Part shown: piece by piece, positions 1 to 12,203 of the stretch | Layout: each line of letters starts with the position of its first letter | How positions within the stretch are numbered: the stretch's first letter is position 1 | Assembly: GCA_033807695.1 (NCBI GenBank) | Contig: CM066300.1 | Location: 3,844,001 to 3,908,000 of the forward strand | Direction: 5' to 3' | DNA length: 64,000 nucleotides | From: Daedaleopsis sinensis | Taxonomy: Eukaryota > Basidiomycota > Agaricomycetes > Polyporales > Polyporaceae | Position numbers and translations under genes: made by a program | Notes under the pieces: generated by a model | What the model was told of the DNA's origin: nothing | Database searches by the model: none | The model's input: only the letters and a program-made list of their open reading frames with translations

Positions 1-271
1 CCGTCAGCCAGAACGCGTCAGTTGTCGCGCGGGGGGTGGTGTAATCGGCGTTGACGGACGCAAAACGCGCATCGACGTCCTCGTCGGACATGAACTCGAA
101 CCCGCTAAGCGCGTTTTCGGCACCGACACGCTTGAGCGCGTGTGCGAGGACGATGTTGGATGATGCCTCATGACGTCGAAGGACGGGGTAGGTGAAGGAG
201 AGGAAGTCGTCCGCACTGTGGTGTTGCATGACGAAGGTTTGGCGGGATGTGGACGCGTTCAGGCCGGGCAT
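1..271 (-). CDS. GNAT-like protein, N-terminal part (3' end outside window)
   Basis: The minus-strand frame opens at ATG 271 and runs off the window edge, giving about 90 residues without an intron. The visible part reads as a folded N-terminus with DDFLSFTYPVLRRHE, a SSNIVLAHALKR helix and a DAFWLT segment. This pattern recalls the start of basidiomycete acyl-CoA N-acyltransferase-like proteins, in which a short region precedes a GNAT fold. The acetyl-CoA binding motif would lie outside the window, so the catalytic assignment cannot be confirmed here. A second in-frame ATG (position 232) is possible as start. The coding frame is seen directly; the family call is inferred from resemblance only. 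Confidence 0.45.
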   Translation of the reverse strand, partial: MPGLNASTSRQTFVMQHHSADDFLSFTYPVLRRHEASSNIVLAHALKRVGAENALSGFEFMSDEDVDARFASVNADYTTPRATTDAFWLT

Positions 272-2157
272 GATGAGCGAGCTGCTGGGGTATAGAGTCA
301 GGCTGTGACGCAGAGGCTGCCGTGTTATAAGCAACACGTACTGGGGGCGAGCGGGGCAGGGGAGGAGGCGGAGACCGGAGACCGAAGGGCGAGGACCGCT
401 GTGAGTTGTGGCTGTTGAGGAGTCATGGCGAACCTCTTATATGTCGGAGACAGGTTGCGGACAGCCATGGCAGGAAATAGACGGGAAGTGACTGTAGACT
501 GGCATAATGAGGTTAGAATCCGAGCGCCAACGGGGTTAGCAGTCGCATCTGGATGGGGTGACGGAGTGGCATAGGGTATCGGACATGATCTCATCCGCCG
601 GATATCTGACCGCCGGGGACATTTGAGAATACAAGAGAGGGCGAAAATGAATGAATAATGCTCACCGTAGTAGGTGCTCCGGCCGCGCTAGTCGAAAATT
701 GCGAGCGCGCGCCTGGGGCGGACAGGATCATTGGTCATGACTATGCCATCCCAGGCATCGTACGCTGCTCGAGGGCCTTCGTTGATTTTGGATACCGGCC
801 GAGAAGACAGAAGGCTACAGAAGGGTTGGCTCGAGCTAGGCCGCAACCGGTTACATAAACAGTCAATCTTGCAAGAGCACGGGCTGACACCTCCACACGG
901 GTGCTTCGTTCATCTGTCCGGACGGTACGTGCTCGCGCGAGGAGAAGTCATGCGTGGCCCCGAGGGAGGCACCGCCCGCGCTCGGGGACGGCGGACGCTC
1001 GTTGGGCAATATCTGTTAGTGTCCACAGGGCGATGCGGACGAGAAAGGCGAGATGGGGAGGCGGCGAGATGGGCGAGATGAGTGCAGGTCGAGAGGCGGA
1101 TAATGGGCGTCTGGGGTTGTGGCAGTGGGAGCTGGATCTCCGCGTGCTCGCCCGACGAGTTTCAGCCCGCACCGACGACAGACCCGACCGCGGGGCGCAC
1201 TCCCTCACCGCTCCCAGCCGCTCTCAGCCGCCCTCTCCTCGTGCCCTGATCCCCCAACAGCCCCGGCTTCATCATATAAACCGGCCCCGGCATCTGCCTG
1301 CCACATATCCTTGTGTACGTTTACAATTAATATTCATCCCATCTCCGGAGTAGCCATCACTCTCCCAAGCAGCCCGCCGCTGGTCCGCCGGCCTCGACTC
1401 TTGATTCAACAATACTGGACGACAATCCGGCTCCCACCTCCACCTCGTTGCAATAATTTGACTCAGCAATGGTCACGGCTCCAGGGCCTTTAGTTCATGC
1501 CCTGACTGAGTGGCCATCGCTGCTGCGGACCGAGGACATGTCCATGAAACCCTGAACCAACCAAGCGGTGCATGGTCATGTCCGCCACACGCAGGCGTAT
1601 GTTGGCCAAACTGTCATCGCACGCCGTCGTTCTCAGGGGGCCGTCCTGCACCCGGGGATGTGTCGCGCACCCCACGAGCGGCCTCGGCGCTGTGCCAGAA
1701 TAATCTAGTCCGCAGCGCTGAAGCTATGTCTGTTCACCGGGCTGGAGCCCTTGCTCGTGCCTCTTTCGTCCAGGAGCTGACATCCCTTGTTACGTGGGTG
1801 AATGTTGGTGAAGATCGTGTAGCACTCTCCACTGCGCCCGAATTTTCCGTTTTCTGGGTTGACTGCTGTCGTGGAATTGTTTGCTGTCCCTTGGCTTGGT
1901 CTCGACGTATGTATTGCCCATCCGGCCGGGCTCGGACTGGAGATTTCAACTGGTACGTACCGCTTTCGGAAACTCGGCTCGAACTAATGATGACTTATGA
2001 ATCAGTTGAAATCAGTGAAATCCTGGCGACCCACAGATGAATATATGTGACCGGAACTATACAGACATCCACAATAGATCGATTCTGCCGCATCCCAACA
2101 TCTCCCGTGCATCTAATGCTCCGCTCGCCCATCTCGATTCTCTATCCCCGGCGGGCC
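272..2157. other. Intergenic, no supported gene
   Basis: This stretch lies between the 5' end of the GNAT-like gene and the 3' end of the amidase. Open frames here (for example 1510-2040 on plus) lack splice-consistent structure, recognisable motifs and coding-like third positions. No RNA gene or repeat was seen. Confidence 0.5.
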
Positions 2158-4172
2158 CTACGGATCGTGGAAGTTGCGAATGGCGTCCTCCACCCTGCGC
2201 AGTACGCCCAGCAGGCGCTCCTCGTTCAGACGTCTCCCGACGAGCTGCAGCCCGACCGACACGTTATCGTATGTGTTCGGATCCCACTGAGCCCGGATGA
2301 AGCCCTCCGTCTCGTTGCGGGGCTCGCCCGCATGGACGAGCCCGTCAGGCAACGCCGACGGTCTGTAGCCGGCTGCGCGGAAGCGTCCGGCGGGGAAGAC
2401 GACTGCCGAGTAGTCCATCAGGTTCCAATAGGAGGTGTACCCCCACCATCGGGTCGTGTCGTGTGGAGGGGCGAGCGTCGCCGCGACAGGGCACAGTACG
2501 GCGTCGACGTGACGGCCCGTGGACGTGAGCGATGCGGTCGCGTTCCAGTGCGCCGCGACCTTGGTCCGGAAGGCCTCGCGTTCGCGGTTGAGCTTGAAAG
2601 TCTCGGCTACGGTGAAGGGCTTCCCACCGTTCGGGACCTGGGAGAGAATCCATTCCGTCTGCGGGACCCACGGATCGCGCTGCAGGACCTCCCTGTACTC
2701 TTCGCCTCCGTCGAGGAAATACAGCTTTGTCTGACGCACGATGTCTATCAGCACGTGTGATAGATCCGAGTGCGAACGGAACATAACATACGAGGAGGTC
2801 CCATGCCTCCTGGTGGTCGATGGGGCTCCAGACGATAACGTCATGACCCGCCGCAGTCAACGCGTCCACCGCCCGCTTCAGTGCGTCGAGTATGGGCGGG
2901 TGCGGTGTGACCACCCCGTCGTCCCAGAGCACCGCAATCGATAGCTTCTCCGGGATGCCCTCGCCCTCCACGATGTCCTGCCGCCACGGGATCTCGAGCA
3001 GCGGAGGCTCGACGAGCCACGGCTCGTGCTGGAGCATAACCTGGCAGAAGAGCGCGAGGTCCCGAGCAGACGTCGCGATGGGTCCCAGGGCCCCGATGAT
3101 AGCATCCATGCCATCGTGGGACCCCAAAAGGCCCGCATGGGGCATGCGGCCGACGGACCCCTTGAGGCCATACAGCCCCGTATACGCGGCGGGAATGCGC
3201 TAGATTAACGTTATTAGGTTTGCCCGCTTCCTGATCACTGCGCGATCTCATATGTCGCGGGCCACTTACGATAGAACCACCAATGTCCGTCCCGATGCCC
3301 ATGGGACTGCCGTGCACCGCAATCAGGGCACTCTCCCCACCGCTGCTGCCCCCAGGCGTGAGTGCTGCGCGGCCATGTCAATGAAATGTCAGAACGATTT
3401 GTTGCGGCCGCTGCCGGAGACAAGGGGGGACTGACAACGGTTGTGCGGGTGGACGGTCCTGCCGTAAACGTTGTTATTCGTTTCGATGGACTGGAGCGAC
3501 ATGCAGGTGAGCGGCCGGTGGCGGAAATTCACAGACGGCACGGTGGCGACATACTAGCAATGTCTGCGGGTTCGCCGTTTTTACGTAGATGACAGCCCCG
3601 GCCTTGCGCAATATGTCTACGACGAGTGCGTCCGCCTCGGCGACGGTTTTGCCCGCCCAGGCGATGTAGCCCGTGGACGTGTCGTGACCCTTGACGAGGA
3701 CGTGATCCTTGACGGACACGGGCACTCCGTGGAGCGGGCCGACGACCTCGCCCGTCTCGCGCAGATACCGATCGAGCTCGTGCGCCCTGCGGAGGCCCTC
3801 ATCGAAGAAGACCTCGGTGAGGCAGTTGGTCAGATCTTGGGCGATGGTCGCAACGTGGCAGAAGGCCTCGAGGGTTTCCGCCGCGGTGTATGTGCGCGCA
3901 CGCAGGGCGCTCGCGAGCGCGGTGACGTCCAGATGCACGATCTCGCGTTCGCGAGGGGTGAGTTCCGATGTTGGGAGATTCGAGACGTCGGTTTGCTGCG
4001 GGGGAATGGACTGTTTTAGTCGCCATTCGGGCCGTGTGGCGAGGCGCGCTTCCCGCTCCGCCTTCTTTGCGTCCGATACTTCTTGCCACTGGCCTGCGCC
4101 GGGAGATTGGCCACCGATGCGCTTGGATGCGTCCCCAGACATGGTAGTGTTGAAGTCGCCGTTCGGGGGCAT
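2158..4172 (-). CDS. Amidase-signature enzyme (fungal acetamidase/general amidase)
   Basis: The enzyme should hydrolyse carboxylic acid amides to acid and ammonia. Five exons, 5' to 3': 4172-3555, 3490-3436, 3364-3270, 3199-2792, 2730-2158, giving 582 residues, usual for the family. The Ser-cisSer-Lys triad is visible: the lysine in GVPVSVKDHV (exon 1), the cis-serine in GGSSGGESAL and the nucleophile in GTDIGGSI (both exon 3). Exon 4 opens with IPAAYTGLYGLKGSVGR, which follows the signature directly, and exon 5 carries the C-terminal cap, with NLMDYSAVVFP. A downstream ATG at 4142 (MSGDASKR) is an alternative start. No signal peptide is seen, so it is probably cytosolic. Introns are 55-71 nt. 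The gene stands alone, tail to head with the thioredoxin-like gene. Confidence 0.92.
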
Positions 4173-4629
4173 TCTCGTGGCCGCGCGATCTGGGGAGGTA
4201 ATGAATATTTAAGTAGGAGACCGACCGGACATAGAACCTGACCCGTCTTCCATAACATCGTCTGATCTCTATACCGCCCTGCGATTTGGCCCATCCGGTT
4301 AAACCTGCTCGAGCGCCGGGGTGTGCATGTATCACCCACCCTTCTTCACCTCCTCACGTTTTAACGACCCTTGGTGTCGAAGAACCCGGACATGGGATAT
4401 ATATACGCGGCAAGGTCACTCGCCAGGAGGGATGCCTTCCGGGAGAACGCACGCCTGGGTCCGCGAACGCATCGTGGCCTTCAGCGCGGGCGCTGATAAC
4501 GAATGCTCGCATGGAAATCTGAATGCCTTGCCATCCGGCGCTCGTTCGCGGAGGTTCAAGTGGTCCGGGGTAGAGGTCATGCACTCGGAAACGCCCTTAG
4601 ATTCCTATTCGAGCGCAAGACGAACAATC
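4173..4629. other. Intergenic, amidase upstream region
   Basis: It separates the amidase start from the 3' end of the thioredoxin-like gene. A TATATATA run at about 4390 lies some 220 bp before the amidase ATG and could serve as a TATA element on the minus strand, though this is farther than usual. Nothing else is seen. Confidence 0.4.
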
Positions 4630-5182
4630 TTAAGCGGTGAACGCGGTCAGGCTCTCCTGCGTTATTTCCTCATCCACCAGTCTCGCGCCCTGGGCACGCA
4701 ATTGCGCGAGAAGGGGTGTCAGTAAGGCGCTCGCGCGACACGCTGATTATCTGGAGAACTCACGTCTCGCGTCCTAATGACAGTCGGGATAGATCGCACC
4801 TCCCACGACGACGTTCTGAAGGGATTAGAGGGGGTCTTCCACCTGCAGCGAGCGGCATCAATAAGCAACAGCCGAGGGAGACGGGTCGGACGGAGTGCAC
4901 TCACTCCGGACGTTGGCCAACGTAAACCAGCGCGGCTCGCGGTCTGTCCGCCGGTCCGAAAGCTTCCTGGATTAGGCCCTCGACTCGTACACAGTCCTGG
5001 CAGAGGGGGTCCTATCAACGCGGAGGTTACAGAAACAGCAGGGGACTGCCACATACCGGGCACCACATTTTGCCATTGGCATCACGCGAGGCATAAAATA
5101 TAAGGTACTCCGAGTCGGCTGCCAGTGCGGACTCTGTTAGCCAGAGCGGGGCGGCAGGATCTGGAGACTCGTGTATGGGCAT
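4630..5182 (-). CDS. TXNDC17: TXNDC17-like thioredoxin-domain protein
   Basis: A small cytosolic thioredoxin-fold oxidoreductase of the TXNDC17 (TRP14) family. Four exons, 5' to 3': 5182-5057, 4996-4905, 4842-4764, 4689-4630, giving 118 residues (human TXNDC17 has 123). The strand-helix LIFYASRDANGKMWCP ends exon 1 and joins DC at the start of exon 2, rebuilding the family's WCPDC active site across the first intron. Exon 3 carries WKTPSNPFRTS followed by the cis-proline segment RSIPTVIR, and exon 4 ends with LVDEEITQESL. All introns are 61-74 nt. The start ATG at 5182 fits the expected length, and no targeting signal is visible. Confidence 0.9.
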
Positions 5183-8100
5183 CTCGAGCCGTTTCGCAGA
5201 GGTTGGCAGACAACCTTGACAGCGGCGTACGACACGATAACGTTGGGAGTGGGCAGCCGATTCGATGGTCACGGTAGCTGATGAGCCAGTCTGGCCCAGT
5301 TCGCGATGACCTCGGGATTGCCAGTAGCGCCCAGCGCTTCGCCTCCCCACAGTCACAGGCTGCAGGCCCGTGGGCTGTGTACATGTACAATGCATGCGTG
5401 GCCACCCTCAATATCGCGCGACTGTCACGCAATGCGCCAGTGGTACAGAATATGAGTAAGTATTCCTGGCCAGGCATGCGCACAATTATTCAAGCTGGAG
5501 CGCCGGCTGTTGTCCGAGGTCGGAGAACGTGGAAAGTCGGCTGCCAACGCTGACAACAGGTGTTCACGAAGGTTCGTAGGGTGCTTTTCCAGAATCCATG
5601 TGACTCCCGCTGCTCCGAATGGCGCTCCTCGCGTGCGGAGGACGTGAACTTTCGGACCCCCGTGCTGTTTCATCCCGTAGAGATCCTCGTGGCCCGGGAC
5701 AAGGGCCACAAGGCAGGAATGCCGGACGGGACCGGCCCCGACCGCTCTCTACCGATGTCCGTCATGTCAGCAACAGAGCAGGATCGTGAGCCATGGCGAT
5801 GAATGATCGTCCAGTGCACTCTTGTCGTAGTAGGTTTGCAGCAAACCGGCCCGGAGTCTTACCGACACTCAGCCTGAGTAATGCAAACACGGCGCGGACA
5901 CAGTGGATGACTGTGGCTAGGGATGATTGAACGGTCACATTTCTTCCGGATGGTGCCAATGGACAAAGCTGAAGTCCCGCGATCTTTTCGCCCATTGAGC
6001 AATTGGTACCGGTGTCAACGTAGAAAGATCCAGATCGCCAGCAGACTCCACCACTCACCGACGTGCACGCTCGCGAAGAATACAGTGGCTTTGTTGTGCT
6101 CTCGGAAGACACATTCCCTCGAAGGGAGAGGTTGTTCAGATGCAAGATGCAACTTCACCGATCAATATGCTCCTGTACCACATGAGGATGGCGAATCATT
6201 TTCCGGGGTATGTGGAGCATGACAAGGGAACAAGGGATCAGATGCACCACTGGCAAATCTACGGGTGTAACAACTCACCGTCCTGTCCGGTCTGCGAAGG
6301 CGGTACGCGTGCCAGAATGAACGTCACGGTCGGCTGAGATATTGGTAGCGGCAACTGTGCGCAATAATAGTAATGGGATTGCGGCTTAGACGTTTCCTGT
6401 CGGCAACTTGTTGGTAGATTTGGGGTCGGACAGCTTCCCAGAGTACAGCCGTGCTATGGTATTCATCATACTTGCCTTAAGCAATTGTACCGATCAGCGG
6501 CATACGCCGCGGAGTTCGCATGTGTTGGTATTGGTACTGGTCATCGGGAGGTTGTAAGGACATCGGACTTTCGTCGAAGTACATTAGCACATACCCGTGC
6601 GGCGCAACAACGATAATGATCCCTCCCTTCACTCGACAGGCAGCAACAGGGTACGACTTGTCAATCGCCGGGGATATCTTGTCCGAATGTGGAGCCTGGA
6701 CCAAAGGTTGCCTCGAAGACTTCAACCTCGTACACTTTGACGGGTACGGGGGCATCCAGCGGCGGACAGCGATCGACTTGTAGCACGTTCCACGTCGTAT
6801 CGCCCTGAGGATCACTAGGACTCAGTACGCCGTGGTCTGGCGAGGCTGGGAAGCGCAATTGACGTGACAGGGGAGGCGAGGTACGGCCCCGGCGTCCCAC
6901 GACTCCGGCGGATGCCTGCAGGCGGTGGACCTATAGTACCTGTATGTCGCGTAAAGCTTGTCAGCTAATGGACTCGCGTCGATGGTTCCAGCAGTCCCCG
7001 TAGCACATCAGGAAATAGCAGGCAGTACATACGTCACACCGGAGTTGAACGTATACTCTCGGGCGGGCGAATCCCGCATCGCATACAGGCGAACCTGGAC
7101 TTGCGCTGTATCGGTTGGTATGTCACGGACTAGCACGAGGAGACATGCAACAATCAGCATGAGCACACGGCGTTGATAGAGTTTGAAGGGAACACGCACC
7201 GAAAAGAGAAGAAGCGACCGGTAGAGGTCGTCTCCTTCTCGTCTCCATCACAGTGCCGAAACTCTAACAACGGGAGGTCTCGTCGAGTGGTGTAGCTCGA
7301 CCGATTCATGTGTCTCCCTTTCCAGAGATCGCCTGGAAAGCAGGCTCGCGTAGCTTGCTAACAAAGTAGTATCCGATCGTGTCGTGGCTGCCCCATCTTG
7401 ATCATTTGACTCGACTGGTTTTCATCGATAGGCTGCGAGGTCTCCGAAGTTCTACATGTCTGGGTCCTAGGTAGCGTTTGATACAGCCGGGCCTCGCCTT
7501 CACCGTGTCCATACGAGAGGGCGGAAGTGAGCGCGGCTACTAGTCTACAAGCATTGAAAATTCTGGACGACTCAACTCATCCCACGAGTTTGATTACGTG
7601 ATACTACATCTCCGCGGGGAGTCGATCTTCAGCGAGCTTTCGACGGTGTGCTGAAAATTCGGAATCAAGCATCGGATCTTGATTTCAATAGTCGCGGTCC
7701 GAGCCTTGTCCTGGCTAGTCGTGGTGCGAAGTCGAGCAACAATTTGCGGTAGGAAATTGTCGGCCAAGTGCTGACTTTGGCCAATTCCCGCCCTCAGCAG
7801 CCTGAGTGGCAAAGTTCGCTGATGGATCCGATGAGCCCTGGTAGAACGTGCCGTGGCACCTGGGTCTCCTGGACGCCGCCCTCAGGTTCGCTCTCCACGC
7901 GCTGTGAAAGCGACAGCTCGAGGTCGAACGAGCCAGCGACGGGCTCCATCCGCCATTTCATATCCTATCAGCGGAAATTGACACTGTGTGCAGCATTAAA
8001 AGCCAAGTTGAAGTGAAGGCGACCCTAGAACCACTGTACCTGGCCGGCTCGCATTGTGCGACTACTTGACACTACTGTCTTCGAGTCCCCTGAGGTTCCC

Positions 8101-9693
8101 TCTGATGCACGCGACACAGTGAACGTCACGGAGCTTGCATTCCGGCATGTCCGCCGTCCAGGGTCGTGCAATCGTTTCCTCGGTCTCCGCACTTGTGTCT
8201 TGTGTGACGGCCGTCGGCCGGGACCACGCGTAGCCTGCATGGCAAGAAGCTGAGCCATACAGTGACGGAGATGAAGGCTGTAGGAAAGCCTCAGGCTCAG
8301 CTAGGCTCAGGCTCTTGATCGAGCCTCTCTGCGCGGTGACGGTTCTGTGAGCGCAGGGGCTCCCACCCTAAAGCTTATGTCCATAAGTTTACGAACACGC
8401 GTTCCGTGTCTTCTGATGGCGATGGTTACTCGACTCCTGACTTATTAGTCCACGCAAGTATTATAGTATGTAAGCGCATACGTACACCGTGCACGACTCG
8501 AGGCTCCGCTCGAGCCAACCAGACGATACACCGACCGCCGCGAAGGCCGCCGCAGCTGAGCCAATGGCAAACTTCCGTGTTCCTCCGTGTTCCTGCAATA
8601 ACTCGTTAGCACGGTTGCGGGTCGCAACAGATCGCAACCAGCTCGCGTGTGCGGACCTACTATAGATGCGGATTGGATGCGGGTGCGGTTGCCTCCAGCG
8701 GCGAGTCTGCGCCCTGCGATTCGTGTCGTCGATCTCAGATCTGTGAGTCGGGCCAGCCAATGGGACATTGGGACCCCTCCGCCCGCCAATTACCCGACGG
8801 AGCATCGGTGTTCTCGGATGCGCCCCTGCCCGTGCGCTCGCTGCACCAGCGGCGCGTCCATCGGTGCGCTGCGCGTTCATCGGACCTGCGGCATCGCACG
8901 CATAGTATGTGCACCCCACTACGGCCCACGGGGAATACAGCGTCGGTCTGCGCCGGTCGACACAGCTCCCGTTACATTGATGATGACAGTATTGCAATCG
9001 GCCCAGGCGGTCTTCCGAAACAACAGATGAGCAAAGGCTGGGCTGGTAAGGAGTAAATGCGAATGAGCAAGGCACAGGGTGATGACATTGATATACTTGT
9101 ACGGCTTTGCACGCCAGGCGTTGTTGGCTCAAGCTGGGCTGAAGCCGCGCGGCGTCGCCGGACACTAGTCGTGCCTCGCACAAATTGCGCACGTTCACAA
9201 TCCGGGTCCCGTGCGTTTGGTAGCGAAAGCACCAAGCCGCCCCCAGCTTCCACGCCAAGCCCGCTAACGGCACCGCCGATAATCGCCAGGGACACCGCCG
9301 TCGGACAGGTCGGGCATGTGGGTGGTCTTCGACTTCGAGAGCTCGTCCTGCTGGAAGGTCACCGGTCGCAGTGGGAACAAGTCGAAGATCGCAGCGCTCT
9401 CGGGACGCAGACAGACACGCACCGTGCCCTCGCAATAGCTCGATTAATATATAGCTCCAGCAGTGATAGAATAGATATGGTGGTGATGAACGAAGCAAAA
9501 ATGAACTTGTAGATGCAGAATAGCTGAAGCTATGGGGTGCAAGCAAACGTATCGACAACCTAACTAATTGTCCGTCAGCCTGCCTCAGAAGAGCGTAATG
9601 TACTACTATTCTAGACAACACAGTGACGCAAGTACCAAACTGTCCGATAGCAGTTCGACTAAGAGTCCGACATCATATCACGAAACGTCCCTT
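5183..9693. other. 4.5-kb stretch without a resolvable gene
   Basis: No complete gene could be built. Some pieces look coding-like. On minus, 6661-6900 contains VPVKVYEVEVFEATFGPG and 7008-7199 contains a hydrophobic MLIVACLLVLV segment. On plus, 7612-7759 contains GVDLQRAFDGVLKIR and 7917-8060 contains SIKSQVEVKATLEPLYLAG after a plausible acceptor. They could be exons of one or two diverged or decayed genes. A short AGGCTCAG-type tandem repeat lies at 8289-8315. The 386-codon minus frame 8461-9621 is not supported as coding. Confidence 0.3.
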
Positions 9694-11609
9694 TTAGTAG
9701 TATTGAGAGCCAGAGTATCCAGACGAGCCGCTGCTGCTAGAGCTGCTCGACTTGGAGTCGGAGGAGCCCGACGAAGATGACGAGTAGCCGGACGAGGAGC
9801 TCGACGACGACGACGAAGACTTGTTAGAGCCGCAGTCAGAGCCACTGCAGCCGCTCATGTCCTTGGAGGAGCCGCAGTCGGAGCCGGAGCAGCTGGAGCC
9901 AGAGCTCGACGACTGGCAGCTCTTATCGGAGCAGCCGGAGGACGACGACGCAGCAGTGGTCATGGCGGGCGGGCTTGAGGTGTAGGTGTAAGACGCAGTG
10001 TTACCGGGAGTCAGGTAGTAGCTGGTCTTGCACTGAAGAGTAATGCGTCAGTTATGAATCCCCTCATGACCCCAATGCGAGACTTACACCCTGGAGGCAG
10101 GACACAAGCATCGAGTCTGTGACGGTCTCAGTCGCGGTCGCGGTCGCGGTGGAAGTCAGCGAGACAGTGTCGGTCTTCGTCTGCGTCGCGGTCGCGGTCG
10201 AGGTAGAGAGGTAGGTGAGGGTCTGCGTGAGCGTGCGGTCCTCAGTCTTGGTCTCCACGACGGTGTTCTCGACGGTCTTGGTCTAGATATCATGGTACAT
10301 TGAGTATCTGGATATAGCCCCGCAACAAGAAAGAACTCACGTTGTCGATGACCTGGGTGCTGACGCGGGTCTGCACGTAGGTCGTGGGCTGAACCTTCGT
10401 GCTGACCGAGGTGATCGTCATGGTAACCTCATCCGTGACCGTCTTGGTGTCCGTCTGGGTCTTGACCTCAGTCTGCGTCGCGGTCGAGACAATGGTCATC
10501 TGGTCCGTAACGGTAGCAGTCTGCGTCATCTCAACGGTCTTCGTCTGCAAGAGTTTCTCAGTTAGCAGTGCGATGAGGAGGAATATAGAGAACATACGTT
10601 GTCGATGACCTGTGTGCTAACCCAGGTCTTCACATACGTCGTCGGCACAACGCGCGTGCTGATCTGGGTCTGGGTGACGGTCATCAGGTCGGTCTCCGTG
10701 ACGCTCTGGGTCTTCGTCTGGGTCGCGGTCGCAGTGTCAGTGAGCGTCTTGGTGTAGACGTTGACCTGGGTGCTCGTCTCCGTGGCAGTGAGGGTGTGGT
10801 CGACGACTTTGGTCTTGTCGATGATCTCGGTCGAAACCCAGACACGAGTAGTGGGCACCAGCTTGGTCGACGTCTCGAGCTGAGTCTGCGTCTTGGTCAC
10901 GGACTCGATGTCGGTCATGGTCTTGGTAACCGTCATCGTGTCGTGCATGGTGACTGTGGTCGCATACGTCTTGGTCTGCACCCGAATGTGTTAGCAAGAG
11001 AGGGTCAGAGAGTCAATGTCGGCAGCTACTCACCTCAGTCTTAGTGACAGTGTCAGTCATGGTCTTGGTCATGGTATCGGTGACCGTCTTGGTGGAGCCA
11101 CTGTCGCAACTGTTGTACCCGCCGTATCCGCCATACCCGGACCCTCCTCCGCTGCATGTCGATGAGACCCTGGACAAGACGACTCAAGAGAAGTAGGGGA
11201 ACTCACTGGTTGATGATGATTGTCTCGTAGCATCCTTGGTCTTGCCACTAATGAACGCACGCGGCAATCAGACGACACGGGGGTATCAGAGGCTGTGCAA
11301 GGTACTCACCCAGCTCATCGCACCGCATGAACCATCGCTCGCCTTGGTGTAACCGTACCCACAGTTCATGCTCTTGTACCCGCCTGCCTTGAATGAGGAA
11401 TAAGGCATGTCCGAGGCACCGCCGTCGGTGGCCATTGGGGGCTGGGTGTACTCGGAGGGAGCAGCGGTGGAGGTCGAGGCGGCGACATGGTTGTCGCCGG
11501 GGGTAGGCGTAGCGTATATCTGGCTAGAAGGGACCATCGAGACGGGGCCTGCGACGATCTGGGCGGCCGCGGCACCCGCAAGAGTGAGAATGGTGATGAC
11601 GGAGTTCAT
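9694..11609 (-). CDS. Secreted Thr/Ser-repeat protein with Cys/Ser-rich tail
   Basis: Seven exons, 5' to 3': 11609-11310, 11247-11207, 11151-11034, 10975-10598, 10544-10341, 10282-10088, 10032-9694, giving 524 residues. An N-terminal signal peptide (MNSVITILTLAGAAAAQ) marks it as secreted. A glycine/tyrosine patch (GGGSGYGGYGGY) precedes about 260 residues of TKTVTDT-type repeats that should be heavily O-glycosylated. The C-terminal 110 residues are Ser/Gly/Cys-rich with spaced CSGSDCGS units. No hydrophobic GPI tail is present, so it is likely a soluble or wall-matrix mucin-like protein. Exons 4 and 5 end in near-identical sequence (STQVIDN). The function is not known; I recognise only the architecture. 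Confidence 0.85.
10341..10975 (-). repeat. Duplicated exon modules in the Thr-repeat protein
   Basis: Exon 4 (10975-10598) and exon 5 (10544-10341) both start with TKT, contain Thr-Gln/Thr-Lys repeats and finish with a TTYV-x-T-x-VSTQVIDN block immediately before a phase-0 donor. Inside exon 4 a third, degenerate copy (VPTTRVWVSTEIID) occurs. This indicates duplication of an exon-sized unit. Confidence 0.8.
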
Positions 11610-12203
11610 GTCGGGCAGTTAAGACAACTAATAGTCGTGACGGAGTCCGGAAGTGATACGTGAGTTGCAAACGAGTGGTAGCGGTCTACGCTGTCTTGGA
11701 CTGGCTAGCAGTTGGCCTAGAAAAAGGTGCGGAAAGCTTGCGTAGAACGCGAGCGCTCTGTGGGAGGAGTCAGAGGAGGAGAAGGAGAGTGCGACAGATC
11801 GACTGACCGCTGAAAGAAGAAAGGAGGGAGGGGAGGAAGGAGCCCAAACGAAGACGGGAGGAAGGGGATGAGGGCAAGAATTGGCTTGGAGCTCTATATG
11901 AGGGGCAGCACACGCGACCGAATCTGTTCTGTCACACCAGGTCACACCGAACAGATCATCAATGATCGTGTCTCCCTAGCAATCCCCTCCTCCTCCCACA
12001 CCCATTGGCTCGCTTCCCTGCCCGGTCCTCTGTCCCATTGGCCACCGCCGTGGGTCTGGCGCACAGGGCAGCCGTCCACCAGCCGTCGCAACTCATCATC
12101 TCTCCTGCCCACCGTGATGCGGACGCAGTGCTCACAGCTTCACCCAAACATATTCCATTATTTGTCACTAGATCCCCACCCCTCCGGACCTCCCACCCGG
12201 CAC
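11610..12203. other. Intergenic between two minus-strand genes
   Basis: It contains the upstream region of the Thr-repeat gene, including a TATA-like CATATAGAG on the minus strand near 11893. The rest is pyrimidine-rich with no supported gene. Confidence 0.4.

Noticed and set aside
1510..2040. 176-codon plus-strand open frame
   Set aside because: It has no recognisable domain, irregular composition and no supporting splice or promoter context.
2047..2760. 237-codon plus-strand open frame
   Set aside because: It is the antisense shadow of amidase exon 5, whose catalytic and C-terminal motifs are unambiguous on minus.
8461..9621. 386-codon minus-strand open frame without introns
   Set aside because: It is the longest unbroken minus frame in the gap, but amino-acid composition is Arg/Cys/Ser-heavy without motifs, and all other genes here are intron-rich. 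It looks like chance openness in GC-rich DNA.
9694..9963. CRISPR-like or satellite repeat at the Ser-codon-rich stretch
   Set aside because: The repetitiveness comes from Ser/Gly/Cys codons in the last exon of a coding gene; spacers and conserved repeats are absent.
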